Notes: a model not told the origin generated them from the sequence alone. A stretch of DNA of 54,773 bases from an uncultured Candidatus Saccharibacteria bacterium (GCA_903925195.1 CAIYEO010000073.1:1-54773); one strand, 5' to 3'. Numbered from the stretch's first letter, positions 1-6,838 are shown. Numbers and translations are program-made.

Positions 1-918
1 AGAATGGGTATGATTGCAGGCCGAGTGCCAGGAGTCAACAGAGGTTATGATCATAGAAAAGTGGAAGATGCTAGGAATTTCTGTAATAAACTCTGGAATA
101 TAGCCAGGTTTTGTCAGGAAAAAATAGCTGATCCTAATCACCTAACCCCAATCCCCGAATCGCTAGCTGACCACTGGATTCTAAGCAAATTAAGTATATT
201 GCAAGATGATCTAGCTAAAGACATGAAGAATTATAAATTCGCCGAAGGATATGAAAGGCTATACCACTTCATTTGGGATGATTTCGCTGATTGGTACATT
301 GAAAGCTCTAAAAGCCAGCAAAACGACTCAGTGTTGGGTTATACGCTGAAAAAATCACTACAACTACTTCACCCATATGCTCCATTTGTAACAGAGGCTA
401 TTTGGCAATCTATAAAAACAGATATTATGGATCCTATTCTGGCAGCTAGTAATATTGGAAAAATAGCTCCACCAAACAAAGAAGAAGCAAAGTTATTTGA
501 TCAGCTAAAGAGGGAAGTCGTTGAAGTTAGAAATCTTAGCAATGTACTGTCGCTTAAAAATAGGGCTATTTGCATCGCAGAGAATACAAGAAACAAAGAA
601 TACATTGATTTACTAAAAAAACTAGCTAGAATAAATGAAATTAATCTAGACAAACAGGGTAATGGAATAAAATTATCGAGCTTTACTGGCGATGCTTGGT
701 TGGTCGTTGATGCAGAAATCGTTTCTCAGTATAGGACTGAATTAAAAACAAAGATACGAGACAAGAGTTTACTACTCATAAACCTAAATCAAAGATTAAG
801 TAACAAAAGCTACATCGATAAGGCTCCAAAATCGCTTATCCAAGAGACAAAAGACAGTATTGTAAAACTCGATCAAGAGTTAAATATTCTTAAGCAAGAG
901 ATGGATAAGATTAATTAG
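1..918 (+). CDS. valS: Valyl-tRNA synthetase, C-terminal part (5' end outside window)
   Basis: The reading frame is open from the first base, so this is the last roughly 305 codons of a longer gene. Valyl-tRNA synthetase charges tRNA-Val with valine in the cytoplasm. The segment starts at the end of the catalytic domain (the MGMIAGRVPG stretch follows where the KMSKS loop would be). It continues with the anticodon-binding domain, recognised by DHRKVEDARNFCNKLWNIARF at about residues 16-36 and the later LHPYAPFVTEAIWQ motif typical of class Ia synthetases for Val/Leu/Ile. The last 60 or so residues form a charged coiled coil, the tRNA-binding arm characteristic of ValS. The stop codon overlaps by 4 bases the stop of the convergent gene. 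The assignment to ValS rather than IleS/LeuS rests on the C-terminal coiled coil and the NFCNKLWN motif. Confidence 0.93.
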   Translation, partial: RMGMIAGRVPGVNRGYDHRKVEDARNFCNKLWNIARFCQEKIADPNHLTPIPESLADHWILSKLSILQDDLAKDMKNYKFAEGYERLYHFIWDDFADWYIESSKSQQNDSVLGYTLKKSLQLLHPYAPFVTEAIWQSIKTDIMDPILAASNIGKIAPPNKEEAKLFDQLKREVVEVRNLSNVLSLKNRAICIAENTRNKEYIDLLKKLARINEINLDKQGNGIKLSSFTGDAWLVVDAEIVSQYRTELKTKIRDKSLLLINLNQRLSNKSYIDKAPKSLIQETKDSIVKLDQELNILKQEMDKIN

Positions 919-1754
919 TTTATATCGAGGAGTTCTCTTATTCTAGCGATAGATTCCTTAGAATTGTAATCATCAAACCAAGATACATGCCAGCCCATTT
1001 TCTCGGCGGCCATCAAATTTGTCCTTGAGTCATCTATTAGTAATATTTCCTTAGGGTCACACTTAGTAGCTTTTTCTGCCGCCTGGTAAATTTCAATTTC
1101 AGGTTTAATATGGCCGATGATTGAAGAATCAATAATTGCATCGTATTTAATATTTGGGACTATTCCTTTTTCTATTAACTCATCCAAGAAGCCTGGCATA
1201 GAGTTTGTTAATAAACCGACTTTGTAGTGCTGACTTGCCCAAGTAATTAAGTCTGAGCTCTCAGGTATTGGTACAATTGCATCAAAATAATAGTTCTTCC
1301 AGTCAATTTCATCAACACCCAAGGCTTTAGATAGTTCCTTATTGAAATCATCAAGAGTTACTTCGCCTCTACAGATCTGGTCATTATAGTGCCAAAATAA
1401 AGATTCAATAATATCTGAGGGCTTGCCACTAATTTGAGCAAGCTCTGTAAAGGCCCTGTTAAAGAAATGAACCAAACAACCATTAACATCGAAGTAAATA
1501 AAGCTAACGCCTGATTTGGAATATTTTTTCTGCCTAATCTGGCTAGTATTACCAGATATTAAAGAGTCAAGATCTATGCCTATGGTGGTGGCTATTTTTT
1601 GAATTGTAAAAATAGAAGGCGATTTAATAGCTCCTCTTTCGATCTTTGCGAGAGTTGAATAACTGAGGCCAGACTTATGACACAGCTCTTGCTGTGTTAA
1701 TCCTGCACTCTGACGTGCCTTTTGAAGGCGCTTGCCCAACCCTTTCTCATCCAT
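915..1754 (-). CDS. XRE-family HTH domain fused to a HAD-superfamily hydrolase domain
   Basis: A 279-residue two-domain protein. Residues about 5-62 are an XRE/Cro helix-turn-helix (GLTQQELCHKSGLSYSTLAKIERG). Residues about 83-275 are a HAD hydrolase: motif I FDVNGCL with nucleophile D89, motif II LLTNS (T183), motif III lysine K217 in HIKPE, and motif IV LLIDDSR (D241, D242). HAD enzymes usually have DxD in motif I. Here the second acid, which normally acts as acid/base, is asparagine (N91), so catalysis may be weak or lost. A likely reading is a DNA-binding regulator whose HAD part senses or hydrolyses a small phosphorylated ligand; the substrate cannot be told. The gene is monocistronic and convergent with valS. 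The start is supported by an extended -10 ending 6 nt upstream and the absence of a Shine-Dalgarno sequence. Confidence 0.85.
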   Translation of the reverse strand: MDEKGLGKRLQKARQSAGLTQQELCHKSGLSYSTLAKIERGAIKSPSIFTIQKIATTIGIDLDSLISGNTSQIRQKKYSKSGVSFIYFDVNGCLVHFFNRAFTELAQISGKPSDIIESLFWHYNDQICRGEVTLDDFNKELSKALGVDEIDWKNYYFDAIVPIPESSDLITWASQHYKVGLLTNSMPGFLDELIEKGIVPNIKYDAIIDSSIIGHIKPEIEIYQAAEKATKCDPKEILLIDDSRTNLMAAEKMGWHVSWFDDYNSKESIARIRELLDIN

Positions 1755-1769
1755 AGCCTAATATTACCA
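1755..1769 (-). promoter_or_regulatory. Extended -10 promoter, leaderless start of the XRE-HAD gene
   Basis: On the minus strand TGgTAATAT reads from 1769 to 1761 and is followed by exactly six bases before the ATG at 1754-1752. No convincing -35 is seen, which fits extended -10 promoters. Transcription would begin at or next to the start codon. Confidence 0.45.
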
Positions 1770-1832
1770 GTCAATCGATGAAAAATAAAGTATAAGATAG
1801 TGTGTTTTCTTATATAAAAGGAGATGTTGCTT

Positions 1833-2201
1833 CTAAAGTAATTTTATATTAATGAACTGCTTATATTTCTGGGCTAAGTTTTTGTCTAGAGTAACAAAGA
1901 GTTCCGAACCATTCAGTACAGCACATGCCACCTGTAAAGCATCTTCAAAATCATTATCCTGACAATTAGCTATTGCCCAGTTTATCTCGCCAACACCCAG
2001 TTCGGTGTATTTAAGGAGAGCTAATTGTCTAGTTAGAGCTTTAATAGGGTAACCTTCTTTTGTCCCAAAATATGTATACAAATGTGCGCTCAGTGGAGAA
2101 ACTATAGATTCTTTTTGAACATATGTATCGGCGATTTCTGTCTTAGGACGACCAGGAAGTAGTACTTCAAGTAAAACGTTTGCGTCAAGAAAGACACTCA
2201 T
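1833..2201 (-). CDS. PIN-domain protein, probable VapC-type toxin
   Basis: A 122-residue PIN-domain protein, the fold of VapC ribonucleases that cleave tRNA or rRNA. The first acidic residue is D6 in MSVFLDANVLLEVL, a later one D87 in FEDALQ, and the last D106 in FVTLDKN. The usual glutamate after the second strand (family pattern SPLxxxE) is a histidine here (SPLSAH, H40), so the metal site may be altered. The start overlaps by 4 bases the end of the upstream Phd-like gene, the usual order antitoxin then toxin in one transcript. Function as a toxin is inferred from fold and pairing. Confidence 0.8.
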   Translation of the reverse strand: MSVFLDANVLLEVLLPGRPKTEIADTYVQKESIVSPLSAHLYTYFGTKEGYPIKALTRQLALLKYTELGVGEINWAIANCQDNDFEDALQVACAVLNGSELFVTLDKNLAQKYKQFINIKLL

Positions 2202-2500
2202 CGTTTAACAGGAGCCTTAAATTTAATATCATCATCAAGCAACTCATGATATAACTCCTTGGTGCTTTTATTGGAATCAAAAACTGAAAATTGCTTGCTT
2301 TCCCGGAGTTTTCGCACTTCTCTAGAAAAGTTTTTCATGGCTTGATTACTTCCTGGAATCGAAGATTCATCCAGAATATCTGGCTGTATAGTAAAGGCGG
2401 GCTTAGAGCGGTAGGTAACTTTTATAGATTCACCAAGTCCAACTCTCTTAACAATCTGATCGAGATTATCTCTTAAATCTTTAGCTGATATTGTATTCAT
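2198..2500 (-). CDS. Phd/YefM-like antitoxin
   Basis: A 100-residue protein whose first 45 residues (MNTISAKDLRDNLDQIVKRV, then a basic strand ending in AFTIQPD) match the Phd/YefM antitoxin fold, which dimerises and binds the operon's own operator. The C-terminal half is charged and probably wraps the PIN toxin. It is the first gene of a two-gene operon with the PIN gene. The start is fixed by a promoter whose -10 ends 6 nt before the ATG, so the mRNA is probably leaderless. A perfect palindrome overlaps that promoter, as expected for autorepression. Confidence 0.8.
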   Translation of the reverse strand: MNTISAKDLRDNLDQIVKRVGLGESIKVTYRSKPAFTIQPDILDESSIPGSNQAMKNFSREVRKLRESKQFSVFDSNKSTKELYHELLDDDIKFKAPVKR

Positions 2501-2506
2501 AGTTAA

Positions 2507-2535
2507 AGTTTAACTTGAAGTTAAACTATTGTCAA
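2507..2535 (-). promoter_or_regulatory. Toxin-antitoxin promoter with overlapping palindromic operator
   Basis: On the minus strand the -35 TTGACA (2535-2530), a 17-base spacer and the -10 TAAACT (2512-2507) precede the antitoxin ATG by 6 bases. A perfect inverted repeat, AGTTTAACTT-G-AAGTTAAACT at 2507-2527, covers the -10 and most of the spacer. Bound antitoxin would therefore block RNA polymerase directly. Confidence 0.7.
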
Positions 2536-2624
2536 TAATACTCAATATTGTCTTTAGCTTCATGGCGGAACAGACGGGTCAGGAACTTTCCACCCTGTTT
2601 TCTGTCCCACTACAGTCTATCCGA

Positions 2625-2662
2625 AAAAATGAGACACAGGAAGCGGATTGTGTCTCATTTTT
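2625..2662. repeat. 14-bp perfect inverted repeat, possible bidirectional terminator
   Basis: AAAAATGAGACACA at 2625-2638 pairs with TGTGTCTCATTTTT at 2649-2662 across a 10-base loop. The stem is flanked by A and T runs, so it could terminate transcription in either direction. It is far from both neighbouring gene ends (both neighbours point away from it), so another role such as a protein site or element end is equally possible. Confidence 0.5.
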
Positions 2663-2772
2663 GAGAGCCTAACATCGTAAAATGAGACAGTTTTTGCTGC
2701 TGTTTCGCATGTTTCTTATTTTTGTAACTATACATAACGCAGAACGCGATACAATGCATAACATCAGACTCG

Positions 2773-2804
2773 AATTATATGCAATAGTATGCTAGCATAT
2801 AATT
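2773..2804 (+). promoter_or_regulatory. Dyad with TATAAT box upstream of the orphan gene
   Basis: AATTATATGC (2773-2782) and GCATATAATT (2795-2804) form a perfect 10-bp inverted repeat. Inside lies the 12-bp palindrome TATGCTAGCATA (2789-2800). TATAAT at 2798-2803 is a good -10 about 40 bases before the next ATG; the -35 is poor, which would suit an activated or repressed promoter. Confidence 0.4.
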
Positions 2805-2842
2805 TGATAGATAAAAATAAACATTAAAAATAAAGAAAAGAT

Positions 2843-4141
2843 ATGAGCCAAGAACAGCAATTACATCTTATGGAACGCGAGCCACAAATTCCAGCGGACA
2901 TCCCAAAAAGCGCTGAGATTTTTCGGGGCGATATTAATGATGCTGTGATAAACGTTCAAAACCAAACCGGAGTTGAAATAGATAAACGTTGGTGGGACGC
3001 AAATGTTGGAAATGATGGTAGTACAGAGAGAATATTGCAAAGATTTGACGGTGCCTATGCTAATAGAATGGTAGAGGAACAAGGACTCCAGCCCGATGCC
3101 ACGACTCCTTATGAGACAATAGAGCCAATGACTACTGAAGTTCATCAAGAGGCGCACAAAGAAGAAACGGCGTGGGAACGTTATGCTGCTATCGGTAGCA
3201 CCGAATATGAGCAAGCTAACCAAGAACGTATTAAAGATAGCAAAATAAAAGTTGTTAAGATTGGTGAACCAGATCACTCAATAACATTAGTTGCATCAAT
3301 AAAGGTTGACCCAGAGACGGGTATCGCTGTATCTGGTCATGAGAACCGTCCCGATGCAGAAAGTATGGTTGATACAGAGCGAGCATTTGCAGAATATCTG
3401 GTGGCTACTCCCCCCGAAAAACGCGCAATTATTTACGAGGGTGATGAAAGAATATTTGATGACCGTGATGAGGCCATTCGTAGGGCTACAGACTCCGGTT
3501 TAGTCCAGTACCTGGCTAAAGTCGAAAACGTCCCTGCAATCCAGGCTGAGCCAACTGATGCAGAAGTAATTACCACCATGGAACAACTCGGTGTAACACG
3601 AGAGGAATTGCTGGCGTTACATGTAGCCAGGGGACTAGGAGCTCACTTATCCGGCGAAGATCCTGATTTCATAGCAGGCTACGTTAATCACCAAGCTGCA
3701 TCGCTCGGCATTGAGGGGTTTGATGATTATTCCGATTCCGAGAAACAAGCGATAGTTGCTGAGGGGAAACTAGACGAGGTGAAGGCCGAACTAGCAAAGA
3801 AAGTTGAAGTACTATTGCCAGCCTTAAACGGTTCTTATCACCCAGCACTTGACGGGGAGGACCTATTTGTTGCTCAAGGAGATAAGATAATAGTAAATCC
3901 GGAGTTTAATGTAGATGACATTTACAGAATCAGCATGGATAAGCTTGGATGGGACGGGTCAACTCGATTAAACGAAGTTGCAAAACTAAGTATGGAAATG
4001 CGAGATAGGGTAATATTCCGTCACATTTTAGAAGCGCATCGTGATGGCAAAAATCCTTTTGTAGTATATGGCGGTTCACATGTTGTTACTCTAGAGCCTG
4101 CACTACGCACTTATTTCGAGAACAGTCAGTTGGCAGCCTAA
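2843..4141 (+). CDS. Orphan 432-residue protein, possibly TraB/TIKI-like
   Basis: An acidic soluble protein with no signal peptide or membrane segment. I do not recognise a firm family. Features that recall the TraB/TIKI fold (two GxxH motifs and a glutamate in EG) are a strand plus VASIKVDPETG near residue 152, IIYEGDER near residue 194, MRDRVIFRHI near residue 394 and VVYGGSHV near residue 415. The first motif is degenerate, so the match is weak. Base composition looks more GC-rich than that of its neighbours (many GCC, CGT and GAG codons). It lies between a palindrome-rich gap and a tRNA-Ser with a recombinase remnant, so it is plausibly cargo of a decayed integrated element. Alternative: a wholly lineage-specific protein. 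Confidence 0.7.
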   Translation: MSQEQQLHLMEREPQIPADIPKSAEIFRGDINDAVINVQNQTGVEIDKRWWDANVGNDGSTERILQRFDGAYANRMVEEQGLQPDATTPYETIEPMTTEVHQEAHKEETAWERYAAIGSTEYEQANQERIKDSKIKVVKIGEPDHSITLVASIKVDPETGIAVSGHENRPDAESMVDTERAFAEYLVATPPEKRAIIYEGDERIFDDRDEAIRRATDSGLVQYLAKVENVPAIQAEPTDAEVITTMEQLGVTREELLALHVARGLGAHLSGEDPDFIAGYVNHQAASLGIEGFDDYSDSEKQAIVAEGKLDEVKAELAKKVEVLLPALNGSYHPALDGEDLFVAQGDKIIVNPEFNVDDIYRISMDKLGWDGSTRLNEVAKLSMEMRDRVIFRHILEAHRDGKNPFVVYGGSHVVTLEPALRTYFENSQLAA

Positions 4142-4203
4142 AGAACTACTTTTAGGGGTTTTCTCCTGGACTTCCATCCCTTTACTGGTACCTTTGTACT
4201 GTA

Positions 4204-4314
4204 ATGCAACCATCGGTACTACAACAGATACCAAAAACGGCCAAGCCAGCATCAATTCGTTGGTGTCTGTATGCTCGTAAATCAAGTGAACAGGACGAAC
4301 GCCAAGCTCTTTAG
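4204..4314 (+). pseudogene. N-terminal remnant of a serine recombinase next to tRNA-Ser
   Basis: A 36-codon frame beginning MQPSVLQQIP and ending CLYARKSSEQDERQAL before TAG. The YARKSS segment followed by ERQAL is the N-terminal start of large serine recombinases, where the serine is the nucleophile and the family continues QALS(I/L)DSQ. Dropping one T of the CTTT run at 4309-4312 restores QALSL, so the stop reflects a frameshift. Nothing further of the catalytic domain follows, because the tRNA gene begins about 25 bases on. This is the broken 5' end of an integrase gene left at a tRNA 3' end. Confidence 0.65.
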
Positions 4315-4338
4315 CCTTTTTCTGAAACTGAACATCTT

Positions 4339-4428
4339 TGGCGGAGAGAGAGGGATTCGAACCCTCGATACCGTTTCCGATATACTGCTTTTCGAGAGCA
4401 GCGCCTTCAACCACTCGGCCACCTCTCC
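4339..4428 (-). tRNA. tRNA-Ser (anticodon CGA)
   Basis: On the minus strand the acceptor GGAGAGG pairs with TCTCTCC. The discriminator is G, and CCA is encoded (4341-4339). The anticodon loop CTCGAAA is closed by CTGCT/AGCAG, giving CGA for codon UCG. A long variable arm with CCGTTTCCGATA-type pairing and the G73 discriminator are class II tRNA-Ser hallmarks. A TACAAT -10-like box lies at 4443-4438. Its 3' flank carries a recombinase remnant, so it probably served as an integration site. Confidence 0.95.
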
Positions 4429-4465
4429 ATAAAACATATTGTATCAATAATTTTTATATATATTT

Positions 4466-4861
4466 TTAATTAAATTTAATGACGTTCAAGCCAATAATAT
4501 TATTGAATCCTGCGTCGTTTGTCACCAAATAATAGTTATACTGCTTACACAGTGCAGCTATCCAAATATCGTTCTGCTGAATAGGTTTTCCAATACTTCT
4601 AAGCTGGGCGGATATCTCCCCAAATAGTCTTGTAGTTGCTTCATTTACATTCAGAACCTTAACCCTATCGTTATTCATGAACTTTTCAAAAAGCAAAGAA
4701 TTCTTTTGTGAATTATTTCCGCTATAGATGCCAAAATATATTTCTCCCATGACCATAGAGGGAATACCGATACTGAGAGTATTGGTAAGTAAATTTTTTA
4801 TTTCCAAACTACCTCTTCCCAGGCCAGTGTAGGCATTTGTGTCTAGTGCTATGTTTTGCAT
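4466..4861 (-). CDS. PIN-domain ribonuclease, VapC-type toxin
   Basis: A 131-residue PIN-domain protein with the complete acidic set: D7 in LDTNAYTG, E40 in MVMGEIYFG, D98 in QQNDIWIAA and D116 in VTNDAGF. VapC proteins are Mg-dependent ribonucleases that cut tRNA or the 23S sarcin-ricin loop; the target here is unknown. It starts 1 base after the stop of its presumed antitoxin gene, so the two are translationally coupled. Unlike the other PIN gene nearby, its metal site looks intact. Confidence 0.87.
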   Translation of the reverse strand: MQNIALDTNAYTGLGRGSLEIKNLLTNTLSIGIPSMVMGEIYFGIYSGNNSQKNSLLFEKFMNNDRVKVLNVNEATTRLFGEISAQLRSIGKPIQQNDIWIAALCKQYNYYLVTNDAGFNNIIGLNVIKFN

Positions 4862-4862
4862 G

Positions 4863-5108
4863 TCATAAATCCTTGGGTAGGGAGTCGAGCCATTTTAGCG
4901 AATCATCAAATTTGTTATCCTTGGGTAGGGAGCCCACAAACCAATCTAGATCAGAAAATTTTTTCTGATCTTTGGCTATTCCTAGACCAACCATCATCGA
5001 CTCTATAGACAGTTCATTAAGACTTTTACCTGTTATTTCTGACTGTTGCCTTAGCTTTTTGTCGAGTTGGGGTGGAATTGATCGAATTGTATATTGCACA
5101 CTACTCAT
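4863..5108 (-). CDS. VapB-like antitoxin
   Basis: An 81-residue protein starting MSSVQYTIRSIPPQLDKKLRQ. The strand-helix-helix start (YTIRSIPPQLDKKLRQQSEITGKSLNELSIESM) is the ribbon-helix-helix pattern of VapB/CopG-like antitoxins. The C-terminal tail with DWFVGSLPKD and DSLKWLDSLPKD repeats is likely the toxin-binding arm. The frame is open up to an ATG at 5144, but that start overlaps the -35 box. The ATG at 5108 lies 6 bases after a TACAAT -10, so I chose it; the transcript is predicted to be leaderless. Confidence 0.78.
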   Translation of the reverse strand: MSSVQYTIRSIPPQLDKKLRQQSEITGKSLNELSIESMMVGLGIAKDQKKFSDLDWFVGSLPKDNKFDDSLKWLDSLPKDL

Positions 5109-5144
5109 GCCTACATTGTAGGCTTTAATGAATGCATTTGTCAA
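5109..5144 (-). promoter_or_regulatory. Promoter and palindromic operator of the second toxin-antitoxin pair
   Basis: On the minus strand TTGACA (5144-5139), 18 bases, then TACAAT (5120-5115) ending 6 bases before the ATG at 5108. GCCTACA-T-TGTAGGC at 5109-5123 is a perfect inverted repeat covering the -10 and the initiation site, a probable autorepression operator. Confidence 0.7.
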
Positions 5145-5171
5145 GTGGCTCTAGAAAGAAAGCTTAAAATA

Positions 5172-5180
5172 TGTTAATAT
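5172..5180 (+). promoter_or_regulatory. Extended -10 promoter of tRNA-Arg
   Basis: TGtTAATAT at 5172-5180 places initiation near 5187, about 6 bases before the mature tRNA 5' end. No clear -35 is visible. Confidence 0.5.
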
Positions 5181-5192
5181 TACCTCTTAAAT

Positions 5193-5269
5193 GCACCCGT
5201 AGCTCAGCTGGATAGAGCGTTGGCTTGCGGAGCCAAAGGTCGTAGGTTCGAATCCTGTCGGGTGCACCA
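5193..5269 (+). tRNA. tRNA-Arg (anticodon GCG)
   Basis: The acceptor GCACCCG pairs with CGGGTGC, the discriminator is A, and CCA is encoded. The D stem is GCTC/GAGC, the anticodon stem TTGGC/GCCAA with loop TTGCGGA, and the T loop TTCGAAT. The anticodon at 5227-5229 is GCG, reading CGC. Most bacteria instead use an ACG anticodon converted to inosine by TadA for CGU/CGC/CGA, so GCG is uncommon. Confidence 0.93.
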
Positions 5270-5350
5270 AATAATAGTTAATAATTTTAGTTTGATGACT
5301 TTTCATATAAAATACATCTGAATGAATAATAAAAAGTCTGGTGAATCGAA

Positions 5351-6832
5351 TTGAATACTTTGTTCACTCTAAGTAATTTGGGCTTTGTTGGTGTTTGGTG
5401 GCTACTTGGTGAATGGGCGATTCGTATTTTGGCCCTGTATTTTGTTCCTAAGAACCGCAAACCATCATCTGCGATGGCCTGGCTTTTGCTTATCTTCTTC
5501 TTTCCCGAACTTGGGTTAATAGTATTCCTTGTTCTTGGAAACCCCAAGCTACCTCGAGCAAGAAGAAACATGCAAAAAACACTCAACAAGATTATTTCTG
5601 CTACTATTCATGATTTAAAAAATAAGCAAAAAAACAAAGACCTATTGTCTAGCGAAGTTAGTCCGAAATATACTCAAATTGCTAAGCTAGCAAAGTCTCT
5701 AAGTCGTATGCCTGTTTTTGAAGGTAATAAGGTAGAGGTTTTATCTGAATACGATAAAATTTTTGAATCTATTGTTGATGATTTAAATAAAGCCAAGAAC
5801 TTTATTAATCTAGAATATTTCATATTAGTTCTTGATGAGTCAACTGAGCCAATATTCGATGCTCTAAAGAATGCTGTCGACAGGGGAGTTATAGTTAGAG
5901 TTCTCTATGATAGCTTTTCGACGAAGAAATTTAAGTCATACAAAAAAATGATCAAAAGACTAAAGATTGACGGTGTCATTGCGCAGGAAATCTTACCACT
6001 CAGATTGCCCGGTAGAGGCTATGTAAGGCCCGATCTTAGGAATCACAGGAAGTTAGTCGTCATAGATGGAATAATCGGCTACAGTGGCTCTCAGAACATC
6101 GTACAAAGAAACTATCATCGCAAGGATAATATATATTACGATGAATTTGTCGTTAGAATATGTGGCCCTGCCGTTTTGCAACTTGGAGCTATATTTTTAA
6201 CAGATTGGTTTTCTGAAACCGGAGTACTGCTAGATTATGGCGAAACAGAGGTTATGAATTCTCAGATCAAGTCCTTTGGTGAATCTAAAATTCAGATTTT
6301 ACCTAGTGGGCCTGGGTTTGAGGATGAGAACAACTTAAAATTATTTACTAGCCTTGTATATACAGCAACTAAAAAAATCGTTCTTGTTAATCCATATTTC
6401 GTGCCTGATATATCCTTATTAAACGCCATAACCAGTGCAGCTAAAAGGGGTGTTGATGTTATCCTCATAAACTCTGAAGCAATAGATCAGTGGATGGTAG
6501 CCCATGCTCAAAGGTCATTCTATGAAACGCTATTAAGGGCAGGTGTTAAGATTTATTGCTACAAAGCTCCTATATTACTGCATTCTAAGTTCATAACTAT
6601 AGACGGAGAACTTGCAACGGTTGGATCAAGCAACTTAGATATTAGATCTTTTGAATTAGATCTAGAGCTGACAGTAATTTGTTATGACAAAGAAGTAGTT
6701 AAGAAATTTATCGAAATAGAGAAACAATATTTAGAGCTATCAAAAGAAATTACTCTTGCGAGCTGGCGTAAAAGATCTAGGTCAAAAATATTCCTAGACA
6801 ACATTGCTAGATTAACTTCATCACTACAATAA
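5351..6832 (+). CDS. cls: Cardiolipin synthase (phospholipase D family)
   Basis: A 493-residue membrane enzyme that joins two phosphatidylglycerol molecules to give cardiolipin. Two N-terminal transmembrane helices (about residues 8-30 and 40-60) match the PLDc_N region. Two HxKxxxxD catalytic motifs follow: HRKLVVIDG with H232 and HSKFITIDG with H411, each followed by a GS(Q/S)N signature (YSGSQN, VGSSNLDIRS). The length fits the family. The start is a TTG (an in-frame TGA lies 9 bases upstream, so it cannot begin earlier); a weak GGTG precedes it. No recognised operon partner. Confidence 0.93.
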   Translation: MNTLFTLSNLGFVGVWWLLGEWAIRILALYFVPKNRKPSSAMAWLLLIFFFPELGLIVFLVLGNPKLPRARRNMQKTLNKIISATIHDLKNKQKNKDLLSSEVSPKYTQIAKLAKSLSRMPVFEGNKVEVLSEYDKIFESIVDDLNKAKNFINLEYFILVLDESTEPIFDALKNAVDRGVIVRVLYDSFSTKKFKSYKKMIKRLKIDGVIAQEILPLRLPGRGYVRPDLRNHRKLVVIDGIIGYSGSQNIVQRNYHRKDNIYYDEFVVRICGPAVLQLGAIFLTDWFSETGVLLDYGETEVMNSQIKSFGESKIQILPSGPGFEDENNLKLFTSLVYTATKKIVLVNPYFVPDISLLNAITSAAKRGVDVILINSEAIDQWMVAHAQRSFYETLLRAGVKIYCYKAPILLHSKFITIDGELATVGSSNLDIRSFELDLELTVICYDKEVVKKFIEIEKQYLELSKEITLASWRKRSRSKIFLDNIARLTSSLQ

Positions 6833-6838
6833 GCTATT

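Larger units (their letters stand above)
2528..2842. other. 315-base intergenic region with inverted repeats
   Basis: No gene is seen here. It contains the TA promoter edge at the left, a 14-bp inverted repeat at 2625-2662, and a third copy of its arm (AAAATGAGAC at 2679-2688). It ends with a promoter-like dyad ahead of the next gene at 2773-2804. The rest shows nothing recognisable. Confidence 0.6.

Noticed and set aside
4137..4156. Weak stem-loop after the orphan gene (CCTAAA...TTTAGG)
   Set aside because: A 6-bp stem without a clear T run; too weak to list as a terminator.
4103..4447. A 114-codon minus-strand frame across the tRNA-Ser region
   Set aside because: It runs through the tRNA gene and is the antisense of the recombinase remnant; no start signal.
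5108..5144. Longer start (ATG at 5144) for the VapB-like antitoxin
   Set aside because: It would place the start codon on the -35 box of the operon's own promoter; the ATG at 5108 fits the family and the promoter.
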